Of a DNA stretch of 64,000 nt, positions 55,068-64,000 are shown in pieces (the first letter of the stretch is position 1; each line of letters opens with the position of its first letter). The notes beneath the pieces were generated by a model. It saw only the letters and a list, made by a program, of their open reading frames with translations, had not been told where the DNA came from and did no database searches. The position numbers and the translations under genes are program-made. The stretch is from contig NZ_LMCM01000005.1 in the NCBI RefSeq assembly GCF_001426245.1, positions 124,001 through 188,000 of the forward strand, written 5' to 3'. The DNA is from Phycicoccus sp. Root101. GTDB taxonomy: Bacteria > Actinomycetota > Actinomycetes > Actinomycetales > Dermatophilaceae.

Positions 55068-55859
55068 TCAGGTGGGCGAGGGGGCGTCCTCGGGCTCCAC
55101 CATGCCGGTGATGTCCTCGTCGCGACGGTCGATGCCGGTGACGAGGTGGTAGGTCGCCCCGGCGATCGCGGCGCCGACGATGGGCGCGACCCAGAACGCC
55201 CAGAGCTGTCCGGGCGCGCCGTTGCCGTTGAAGAAGGCCACGGCGGTGGAGCGGGCGGGGTTCACCGAAGTGTTGCTGATCGGGATGGAGATGAGGTGGA
55301 TCAGCGTCAGGCCCAGGCCGATGGCGATGGGCGCGAACCCGACGGGCGCCCGCTCGTCGGTGGCTCCGAGGATGATGTAGAGGAAGAACGCGGTGAGGAT
55401 GGCCTCGGCGACGAGGACCGCGACGAGGGTGTACCCGCCCGGGGAGTGGTCGCCATAACCGTTGGCGGCCAGGTTGCCGGTGACCTTGAACCCTGCCGAG
55501 CCCCGCGCGACGCCCCACAGGGCCAGCCCGGCGAGCAGGCCGCCCACCACCTGGGCCACGACGTAGGCCGGCACCTCGGCCCAGGGGAACCGCTTGGCCA
55601 CGGCGACGCCGATGGTCACCGCGGGGTTGAAGTGCGCGCCGGACACGTGCCCGACGGCATACGCCATCGTCATCACGGTGAGCCCGAACGCCAGGGCCAC
55701 GCCGAGGAAGCCGATGCCGAGCTGCACCGACTGGCCGGACGGGACGTCGGGGGCCAGGTACTTCGCCGCGAAGACGGCACTGCCACAGCCCCCGAAGACG
55801 AGCCAGAAGGTGCCGAGCGCCTCGGCGCCGAGCCGGGACGGGAGTGGGGGAGTGCGCAT
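55068..55859 (-). CDS. aqpZ: aquaporin Z-type water channel
   Basis: 263 residues, six transmembrane helices and two NPA half-helices: HFNPAVTIG (NPA at 78-80) and [33 protein letters not shown] carries the selectivity-filter His and Arg in the same places as E. coli AqpZ, which marks a water channel and not a glycerol facilitator. A 20-residue acidic cytoplasmic tail is extra. AGGAG lies 8 bases before the ATG at 55857-55859. Confidence 0.93.
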   Translation of the reverse strand: MRTPPLPSRLGAEALGTFWLVFGGCGSAVFAAKYLAPDVPSGQSVQLGIGFLGVALAFGLTVMTMAYAVGHVSGAHFNPAVTIGVAVAKRFPWAEVPAYVVAQVVGGLLAGLALWGVARGSAGFKVTGNLAANGYGDHSPGGYTLVAVLVAEAILTAFFLYIILGATDERAPVGFAPIAIGLGLTLIHLISIPISNTSVNPARSTAVAFFNGNGAPGQLWAFWVAPIVGAAIAGATYHLVTGIDRRDEDITGMVEPEDAPSPT

Positions 55860-56308
55860 CGGACGCTCCTGGGTGCATGGGGGTGCGTCGGAGGCCCCCC
55901 GGGTCGTTCCATGGTGGAGGCACCGGGCAACCGGGGCAAGACCCGTCCGTGGGCGGTGGGGCGGCGGGATGGACGTGTTCTCATCCGTTCGGACGAGGTG
56001 GGACTCAGCCGTTCGACTGCACGAAAGCGGCAATGCTCACGACCCGGGAAACGCGCACCACCCGACTTGACCAAACACTGGTGCAAAACCTGTCGTTCCT
56101 TTACGTTTCAGGTGTGCAGAGCGGGCCGCAGGGGCTCGGGATCGCAAGTTGTCGAGGACTCCGCACTGGACGACCGTCCTCGGCCGCTGGGGGCGGCTGA
56201 GGACGGTCGGGGGGCCAGCTCAGGCGACGGCCGGGGGTGTCGGCACGACGGGTTCCACCCGGCGTGCGGCAGGCCGCGTCCTGGGCGGACCCACCGGGCG
56301 ACGAGCCG
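55860..56308. other. 449-base intergenic region
   Basis: No convincing gene in either direction. The part at about 56030-56115 is less GC-rich than its surroundings and contains TTGACC and CTTTACG-like hexamers, so it may hold the aqpZ promoter or a small RNA. A strong hairpin lies at 56172-56208. A short precursor peptide for the neighbouring PqqD-like protein was looked for and not found. Confidence 0.5.
56172..56208. terminator. hairpin downstream of the PqqD-like gene
   Basis: GACCGTCCTCGGCCGC (56172-56187) pairs with GCGGCTGAGGACGGTC (56193-56208) with one G-T pair and a 5-base loop. It follows the PqqD-like stop by 100 bases in the direction of transcription. Confidence 0.7.
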
Positions 56309-56593
56309 TCACGCCAGCTCCAGCAGGCCTGCTCCGGCCAGCGTCTCCACCAGCGACCGCAGGGCCACGTCGGCGTCGCCGTCGGGGGCCCCGAACCGCG
56401 CGCGGAGCATCGCCGAGAGCTCTGCCGGGTCGGTCCACGTGTCGGCGCACCCGTCGAGGACGGCGACGGCGACGGCCGAGAGCCGCAGCACCGAGGTGCC
56501 GACCAGCGCGATCGCCTCACCGTCGCGGTCGAGCCGCTCCCTCGGCGGGACGGCCCGGACGCGGACCCCGGTATGGCGTGGGCCGCCGCTCAC
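56309..56593 (-). CDS. PqqD-family peptide-binding protein
   Basis: 94 residues with the PqqD/RRE-type winged-helix layout: LDRDGEAIALVGTSVLRLSA as the beta-strands and first helix, AVAVLDGCADTWTDPAELSA as the middle, ALRSLVETLAGAGLLEL as the last helix. PqqD proteins bind precursor peptides for modifying enzymes. No precursor peptide or radical SAM enzyme is nearby. The GTG start overlaps the HPr-kinase-like stop (GTGA). Confidence 0.78.
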   Translation of the reverse strand: MSGGPRHTGVRVRAVPPRERLDRDGEAIALVGTSVLRLSAVAVAVLDGCADTWTDPAELSAMLRARFGAPDGDADVALRSLVETLAGAGLLELA

Positions 56594-57384
56594 GTCGCAG
56601 CCTCCAGGAGGGGTGCGAGGTCGGCCGCCTCCGAGTAGCTCACCCGCGCGGCCCCGCCGATGCGTTCGAGCAGGGCGGCCAGCCGGTGCAGTGGTTCGTC
56701 GAGGTCGAGGAGGTGCGAGGTGTGGGGGACCAAGGCGTCGATGGCGTCCAGGGTCCCCAGCGGTGACACGTGGAGGTGGCCGGGCGGACCGTCCTCCCGC
56801 TCGAGCAGGAGGACCTGGGCCAGCGGGAGCCGAGCGGCGGCAGGGGCGGGGTCGAGCCCCAGCGACCGTGGTGAGGTCTCGTCCTTGTGGTCGCTCGCGG
56901 GGGACCGTCGCAGCGACAACGGCTTGGGGTAGGGCACCACGGTGCCGTCCGACCGCACGGCGACGGTCTCGTCGGTGACGTACCAGCGGCCCGGTCCGAG
57001 CGTCCGGGCGAGGGTGGTCTTGCCCGTCCCCCCGGAGGCTACCAACGCCGTCGCGCGGCCGGTGTCCCTGTCGGCGAGGCAGGCAGCGTGCAGCAGCACG
57101 TGGTCCCCGCCCATGGCGTCGATGGCGGCGACCGTCACCTCACGGGTGATGACCTGCAGCAGGTCGTCCAGGCGCGGTCGGCTCGCGAGCCCGTCAGCCT
57201 CGGCGGCCGCACCGACGGCAGGGTCGCTGTCGAGCACCGCCCCGACCCGCGCCACGACGTCGGTCCCGGGGGGAGCGACGCAGGGTGCCCATCGTCCGGC
57301 GAGGGCTGCGTGCAGCTCCTGGGCCCGGTCGCCGCCCACGTCGACGGTGACGCCGACACCGAGGGCCAGGACGGTGAGGGACAC
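56590..57384 (-). CDS. HPr kinase-like P-loop protein
   Basis: 264 residues. Walker A is GGTGKTT at 118-124, and YVTDETVAV near 134-142 resembles the acidic strand of HPr serine kinases. It lacks the N-terminal domain and the long conserved loop of true HprK and belongs to the HprK-like proteins that accompany PqqD-type proteins in RiPP-like and other clusters. Activity is unknown. GTG at 57382-57384 is 7 bases after the S10 peptidase stop, without a good ribosome binding site. Confidence 0.75.
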   Translation of the reverse strand: MSLTVLALGVGVTVDVGGDRAQELHAALAGRWAPCVAPPGTDVVARVGAVLDSDPAVGAAAEADGLASRPRLDDLLQVITREVTVAAIDAMGGDHVLLHAACLADRDTGRATALVASGGTGKTTLARTLGPGRWYVTDETVAVRSDGTVVPYPKPLSLRRSPASDHKDETSPRSLGLDPAPAAARLPLAQVLLLEREDGPPGHLHVSPLGTLDAIDALVPHTSHLLDLDEPLHRLAALLERIGGAARVSYSEAADLAPLLEAAT

Positions 57385-57391
57385 GCCGACG

Positions 57392-58930
57392 CTAGGACCG
57401 ACCGCTGGCCCTGGTGACGAAGTCCGCGAGGTCCGCGCTCTGCTGCAGCCGGGACGGCTCGTGGACGTACATCATGTGACCGGCCTCGTAGTAGGCGTGC
57501 TCGAGGTTGTCGTGGAGCGAGGCGGGGACCTGCAGGTGCGCGACGACGTCCTGGGCGCCGTAGTAGGGCGTGGCTCCGTCGAAGTACCCGTAGGCCACGT
57601 GCACCTTGAGGTGCGGGTTGGCCCGCATCGCGCGCGCCAGCTGGGCGCTGACGTCGACCGGCTTGCCCTCGAACTCCTTGTAGGACCAGTCCTTCGAGGC
57701 CAGTGGCGAGAGCACCGTGTAGGGGAGGTCGCTGCTGTAGCCCAGCTCGTCGCGGACGTAGTGGTTCCATGCCGACGCGTAGGGCCCGAGGATCGCGTCC
57801 ATGGAGGGGTCGGCGTCCCACGTCTCCGCGTTGCCCGCGGCCAGCGGGCCGGTGAACCGGCTGTCGAGCCTCCCGACGGAGAGCTGCTGGTCGCGCAGCA
57901 GCTCGGTGAAGAACCGCACGTGCTCGATCCGCAGGTCCGCCCTGTCGACGTACGCCTCGGAGAGGCCGGTCAGCGCGGCGAGCCGGGTGACGTGCTCGGC
58001 CCGTTCCTCCGAGGTCAGCCGGGAGCCACGGGACAGCGCCCACGGGTAGTCGCGGGCGGCATACTCCTCCGCCTCCGCGAGCACGGTCTGAAGCGACTTG
58101 CGTCCGTGCTTGCCGTGGAAGTGCGCGGTCGCGGCGTAGGTCGGGAGGTAGTCGACGTGGGCGCGGTCGTTGCTGAACTCGAAGTCCACGGTGGCGAGGT
58201 CGAGCACCGAGCTGATGAGCATGAGCCCGTTGAGGTAGAGGCCGTGGCGCGTCTGCAGGTGCTCCGCCAGGGCCGCCGCACGGACCGTGCCGTAGGACTC
58301 GCCGGCGATGAACTTCGGTGACAGCCAACGGTTGTGGCGGGTCGTCCACAGCCGGATCAGCTCGCCGACGCTCTCGATGTCGGCGGTGAAGCCGTGGTAG
58401 TCGTTCGCCTTGCCGCCCTCGACCGCGCGCGAGTAGCCGGTGGAGACCGGGTCGATGAAGACGAGGTCCGACACCGCCAGCAGCGACTGCGGGTTGTCGA
58501 GCAGGCCGTACGGCGGCGGGGTGAGGGCGAGGGCGTCGCCGGAGTCGACCCGCCGCGGCCCGAGCAGCCCGAGGTGCAGCCAGACCGAGGCCGAGCCCGG
58601 GCCGCCGTTGAAGGCGAACGTCACCGGTCGCTGGGTGGTCCCCGGGGTGTCCACCACGTATGACGTGATGCTCAGCTCCGCCTTGGCGTGGTGGCCCTTG
58701 AAGACGTGGTCCTCGAAGACCTCCTCACGCAGCACCACCCGACCCGTGGTCGCGGTGTAGCGCAGGCGACGGCGCCCGATCACGAGGGTGTGCTGGGTCT
58801 CGACCAGGTCGTCCTTGGGCGGTGCCGGGGCGGTCGTCACGGTCGTGGTGTCCGTGGACGTCGTCACCGTCTCGCCCGGTTCGGGCGTGTGCGGGGTCGT
58901 GCTGGTCGTGGATGCGGACTCGTCGGCCAT
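57392..58930 (-). CDS. S10-family serine carboxypeptidase
   Basis: 512 residues. FNGGPGSAS at 107-115 is the oxyanion-hole region, Ser212 in GESYG is the nucleophile, and FDGATPYYGAQD and AGHMMYVHEPS near the C-terminus hold the Asp and His of the triad. The first 40 residues are a Thr/Ser/Pro-rich, disordered stretch with no signal peptide, so it is probably cytoplasmic or non-classically exported. S10 enzymes trim C-terminal residues at acid pH. It is the first gene of a unit with the HprK-like and PqqD-like genes. Confidence 0.9.
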   Translation of the reverse strand: MADESASTTSTTPHTPEPGETVTTSTDTTTVTTAPAPPKDDLVETQHTLVIGRRRLRYTATTGRVVLREEVFEDHVFKGHHAKAELSITSYVVDTPGTTQRPVTFAFNGGPGSASVWLHLGLLGPRRVDSGDALALTPPPYGLLDNPQSLLAVSDLVFIDPVSTGYSRAVEGGKANDYHGFTADIESVGELIRLWTTRHNRWLSPKFIAGESYGTVRAAALAEHLQTRHGLYLNGLMLISSVLDLATVDFEFSNDRAHVDYLPTYAATAHFHGKHGRKSLQTVLAEAEEYAARDYPWALSRGSRLTSEERAEHVTRLAALTGLSEAYVDRADLRIEHVRFFTELLRDQQLSVGRLDSRFTGPLAAGNAETWDADPSMDAILGPYASAWNHYVRDELGYSSDLPYTVLSPLASKDWSYKEFEGKPVDVSAQLARAMRANPHLKVHVAYGYFDGATPYYGAQDVVAHLQVPASLHDNLEHAYYEAGHMMYVHEPSRLQQSADLADFVTRASGRS

Positions 58931-59003
58931 GGCGTCACCCTATGCGTGGGGACGGGCCGGGGGCGGTCGAATCCAGGTGTGAGGCAGTCGGCAGAATGGC
59001 TGG

Positions 59004-59807
59004 ATGCGTCTGATCACGGCCAACGTCAACGGCATTCGGGCCGCCGCCCGGCGCGGGGGTGTGGCGTGGCTGGCGGAGCAGGAGGCGGACGTCCTGTGCC
59101 TCCAGGAGGTCCGGGCGAGCGACGACCAGCTCGCGCAGTGCCTGGCCGAAGGTGGCTTCGGCGACTGGCACGTTGCCCACACGGAGGCTGCCGCCAAGGG
59201 ACGCGCCGGGGTGGCCGTCCTCAGCCGGGAACCGCAGGCGCGGGTGTCGACGACGGTCGGCGCCGCGGAGTTCGACGGGGCCGGCCGTTGGGTCGAGGTG
59301 GACCTCGCCACGCCGTCCGGGACGGTGACGGTGGCGTCGACGTACGTCCACACCGGTGAGGCGGGCACCGAGCGCCAGGCGGAGAAGCTGCGCTTCCTCG
59401 ACGCCATGGGGTCGCGTCTGCGCGAGTGGTCCGCCGCCGGCCGGCTCGCCGTGGTGACCGGCGACCTCAACGTCGCCCACCACGAGCACGACCTCAAGAA
59501 CTGGAAGGGCAACCTCACGAAGTCGGGCTTCCTTCCGCAGGAGCGGGCCCACCTCGACGACTGGTTCGCGGACGGGGCGTGGGCCGACGTCCATCGCGAC
59601 CTGCACGGGCCGGGGCCCGGTCCGTACACCTGGTGGTCCTGGCGGGGGAAGGCGTTCGACAACGACTCGGGGTGGCGCATCGACTACCAGCTGGCGAGCC
59701 GTCCCCTCGCCCGATGGGCGGTGCGGGCCACCGTCGGGCGCGCGCCGTCCTACGACCAGCGCTGGTCCGACCACGCGGCCGTCACCGTCGACTACGACCT
59801 CGGCTGA
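59004..59807 (+). CDS. xth: exodeoxyribonuclease III
   Basis: 267 residues of the ExoIII/APE endonuclease-exonuclease-phosphatase fold, acting on abasic sites in DNA. Metal and catalytic motifs: ITANVNGIRAA at the N-terminus, LCLQEVRA at about 31-38, STYVHTG near 112-118, VTGDLNVAHHEHDLKNWKGN near 151-170, WRIDYQLAS near 230-238 and SDHAAVTVDY at the end. Length normal. Divergent from the S10 peptidase, 73 bases apart. Confidence 0.95.
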   Translation: MRLITANVNGIRAAARRGGVAWLAEQEADVLCLQEVRASDDQLAQCLAEGGFGDWHVAHTEAAAKGRAGVAVLSREPQARVSTTVGAAEFDGAGRWVEVDLATPSGTVTVASTYVHTGEAGTERQAEKLRFLDAMGSRLREWSAAGRLAVVTGDLNVAHHEHDLKNWKGNLTKSGFLPQERAHLDDWFADGAWADVHRDLHGPGPGPYTWWSWRGKAFDNDSGWRIDYQLASRPLARWAVRATVGRAPSYDQRWSDHAAVTVDYDLG

Positions 59808-59886
59808 CGGCAGGCCCCGGCCGCGGCCGCCGGACGGCGCGGGCGTTCGGCGCGAGCGGCGGCGGGGCGATCGGTGCCGTTTGCTG

Positions 59887-59927
59887 CACGAATCGCCCCG
59901 GTCCTCGTCGGGCAGGGGCGATTCGTG
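59887..59927. terminator. 13-base-pair hairpin after xth
   Basis: CACGAATCGCCCC (59887-59899) and GGGGCGATTCGTG (59915-59927) are perfectly complementary around a 15-base loop, 79 bases after the xth stop. Position and strength fit a terminator. Confidence 0.7.
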
Positions 59928-59961
59928 ACGGATCCGGCGCACATGGCCGTGATGGGGAGCA

Positions 59962-59996
59962 GGTCGCGTCCGAGCCAGGGGCAGTCGGACGCGACC
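59962..59996. terminator. 12-base-pair hairpin after galK
   Basis: GGTCGCGTCCGA (59962-59973) pairs perfectly with TCGGACGCGACC (59985-59996) around an 11-base loop, starting 6 bases after the galK stop. It is the likely end of the galactose operon. Confidence 0.8.
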
Positions 59997-60002
59997 CGCC
60001 GT

Positions 60003-62277
<2,275 letters not shown>

Positions 62278-62281
<4 letters not shown>

Positions 62282-63090
62282 GCGTGGCTCCTGCTCGTGC
62301 GGGCCGTGCGGACGACGCCGGGGGTGGCGAGCACCACCTCGACCCCGGCTTCGCTCACGGCGGTGCGGGCCCGTTGGCCGAGACCTGCATCGGTGACCAG
62401 GAGGTCGACCGACGACAACGGGATGATCGTGCTGAGCCCGACCGTGCCCCACTTGGTGTGGTCGGCGAGGACGCACACCTGGCGCGCGGTCTGGACCAGC
62501 GCCTGGTTGGTCTCCGCCTCGACGAGGTTGGGGGTGGTCAGGCCGGCCCGGGCGTCCATGCCGTGCACACCGAGGAACAACCGGTCGACGTGCAGCATGC
62601 GCAGCGCCGCGACCGCGACCGGCCCGACCAGCGCGTCCGAGGGGGTGCGGACACCACCGGTCAGGACGACCGTCTGCCCGGGGGTCCCGGACTCGTGCAG
62701 CAGCTGGGCGACCGGCACCGAGTTGGTGACGACGGTGAGGTCGGGGACGGAGCGCACGGCACGGGCGAACTCGTAGGTCGTCGTGCCGGCCGAGATGCCG
62801 ATGGCGGCGCCCGGCTCGACGAGCTGGGCGGCGGCCTGGGCGATGGCGTTCTTCTGCGACTGCATGAGGGCGGACTTCGCGGTGAAGCCCGGCTCCTCGC
62901 TGCTCCTGCTCCCGACCGCGAGTGCGCCACCGTGCACGCGCTCGACGAGTCCCTCCGTGGCCAGCTGCTCGATGTCGCGCCGCACCGTCATGTCCGAGAC
63001 GCCGAGCTGGTCGACGAGCTCGGACACGCGCACCGCACCGTTGTCCTCGACGAGGCCGAGGATGGTGGCGCGACGCTGGCTGGCGAGCAA
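62278..63090 (-). CDS. DeoR-family regulator of the galactose operon
   Basis: 270 residues: N-terminal winged helix (RRATILGLVEDNGAVRVSEL, then VSDMTVRRDIEQLATEGLVE) and a C-terminal sugar-phosphate-sensing domain (GISAGTTTYEFARAV, VVLTGGVRTPSDALVG, LGVHGMDARAGLTTPN). It probably represses the operon until a galactose phosphate accumulates. The start is TTG, directly after the beta-galactosidase stop, with GGAGG 5 bases upstream; no ATG or GTG would keep the conserved N-terminus. Confidence 0.92.
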
Positions 63091-64000
63091 CTAGGCCTCC
63101 CTGATGACGGCGACGGCGCCCGCCGCGAGCGGGGTCCCGGGGGTGAAGGGGCGGTCCGCGACCAGGTCGTGCCCGGTCACGGGAACCTGCTGGTCGGTCG
63201 TCGTGTCGTTGACGAGGAATAGCCAGGAGCCATTCTCGCCACGACGTCGGACGGCCTCGACACCGGGCGGCACCGTTGCCGCGGGAGCGACCCCGCCGGC
63301 CTCGGTGAGGCGGTCGAGGAGGCTGCCGAGCGCGTCGTCGTCGAGGAGGGTGCTGAGGTACCACGCCGCGCCCGTCCCCGTGCGGCGCCGGGTCACGGCG
63401 GGCCGACCCGTGAGGGGACCTGCGGCATACCGGTCGAGGACCTCGGCGTCGACGGCCGTGACGTCCTCGCTCCACAGGGTGCCGGTGCCCCCGCCCTCGA
63501 GCATGCTCTGCTGGTCCGCCAGGAGCGGGAAGAACTCCTCGACGCGGACCCCGAGCAGGTCGCGGAACGCCCCCGGGTAGCCCCCGAGGCGGACGTGGTC
63601 GTCGCTGTCACTGATGCCGGAGAAGAACGTGACGAGGACCTGCGCGCCGGCCTCCGCGGCCGCCGCGACCGCTGCCGCGTGCTCGTCCGTGACGAGGTAG
63701 AGCGTCGGGACGACGACGACCTTGTATGCCGTGAGGTCGGCGCTCGGGTGCACCACGTCCGCGGTGATGCCGCGGTCGCGCAGCACGCGGTGCACCGCGT
63801 GGGCGGTCGTGGGGTACCTCAGCTCGCTGGACGGCATCGCCGGACCGTGGGCGGCCCACTGGGCCTGGTAGTCCCAGAGGATGGCGACGTCCGCCTCGAC
63901 CCGGGAGCCGAGCAGCTCGCCGAGCCGCTCGGCGACCTGACCGAGCTCCACGACCTCGCGGAAGCGCGCGCTGTCGCGGCCGGCGTGGGGGACGAGGGCG
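63091..64000 (-). CDS. GH42 beta-galactosidase, C-terminal part
   Basis: The frame continues past the window edge, so only about the last 303 residues are here. HAGRDSARFREVVELGQ is the GH42 stretch that follows the catalytic barrel; VAILWDYQAQWAA and VVVVPTLYLVTDEHAAA belong to the trimerisation domain, and a small beta domain ends the protein. Both catalytic glutamates lie outside the window. It splits beta-galactosides to feed galK and galT and is the first gene seen of this operon. Confidence 0.9.
   Translation of the reverse strand, partial: ALVPHAGRDSARFREVVELGQVAERLGELLGSRVEADVAILWDYQAQWAAHGPAMPSSELRYPTTAHAVHRVLRDRGITADVVHPSADLTAYKVVVVPTLYLVTDEHAAAVAAAAEAGAQVLVTFFSGISDSDDHVRLGGYPGAFRDLLGVRVEEFFPLLADQQSMLEGGGTGTLWSEDVTAVDAEVLDRYAAGPLTGRPAVTRRRTGTGAAWYLSTLLDDDALGSLLDRLTEAGGVAPAATVPPGVEAVRRRGENGSWLFLVNDTTTDQQVPVTGHDLVADRPFTPGTPLAAGAVAVIREA

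Noticed and set aside
55860-56308. RiPP precursor peptide gene for the PqqD-like protein
   Set aside because: No short frame on either strand has a start with ribosome binding site and a leader-core composition.

Overview
The window is a 64 kb piece of a high-GC actinobacterial chromosome. Third codon positions are almost always G or C, GTG starts are common, and many neighbouring genes overlap by 4 bases (ATGA or GTGA). The gene content (perM-purN-purH, folD-DUF3017-mdh, monomeric isocitrate dehydrogenase, F420-dependent enzyme, SigE-family ECF sigma factor) fits Actinomycetes, probably Micrococcales/Intrasporangiaceae; that family-level placement is an inference. No tRNA, rRNA, CRISPR array, transposase, integrase or phage gene was seen.

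Layout. 1-8.3 kb: end of a beta-propeller protein, an ECF sigma factor with its membrane partner, then perM, an F420 oxidoreductase, purN and purH. 8.3-11.8 kb: a leftward unit of PucR-type regulator, carbamate kinase and a barbiturase/cyanuric acid hydrolase-family enzyme. 11.9-14.3 kb: ferredoxin reductase and fatty-acid desaturase. 14.4-27.4 kb: small accessory units (PfkB kinase facing a LacD-type aldolase, peptidase E, CoA-transferase, metallo-hydrolase, two-component system, a lipoprotein/CDP-alcohol phosphatidyltransferase/membrane-protein cassette, class V aminotransferase, PadR-HAAS pair). 27.5-33.6 kb: ATP-dependent hydantoinase HyuA/HyuB, a serine hydrolase and a VOC protein bracketed by two palindromic repeats. 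33.8-42.6 kb: one leftward run of PucR regulator, UraA-type permease, three-subunit molybdenum hydroxylase, CoxG-like protein and nitrilase-family amidase. 42.7-46.6 kb: divergent DUF2877-FdrA-DUF1116, the counterparts of oxamate carbamoyltransferase AllH-AllF-AllG. 46.7-59.8 kb: mostly housekeeping (folD, mdh, NUDIX/GNAT, iron-sulfur photolyase, icd, aqpZ, a PqqD/HPr-kinase-like/S10 peptidase operon, exonuclease III). 60-64 kb: galactose operon (GH42 beta-galactosidase, DeoR regulator, galT, galK).

How the genes fit together. The most interesting content is the set at 8.3-10.4 kb and 33.8-46.6 kb. Together it looks like a split locus for oxidative pyrimidine use: uracil uptake, oxidation to barbiturate by the molybdenum hydroxylase, ring opening by the barbiturase-family enzyme, then phosphorolysis of the resulting ureido acid by an AllFGH-type transcarbamoylase and ATP recovery by carbamate kinase, with the nitrilase as a possible amidase for the leftover malonamate. 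The last steps would be an untested alternative to the ureidomalonase route. TTGGCA-type inverted or paired motifs in front of carbamate kinase, hyuA, the permease and the second PucR gene suggest shared control. In Streptomyces-type genomes purH and folD lie close together, so the roughly 38 kb between them here looks like an accessory block set into a conserved housekeeping neighbourhood.
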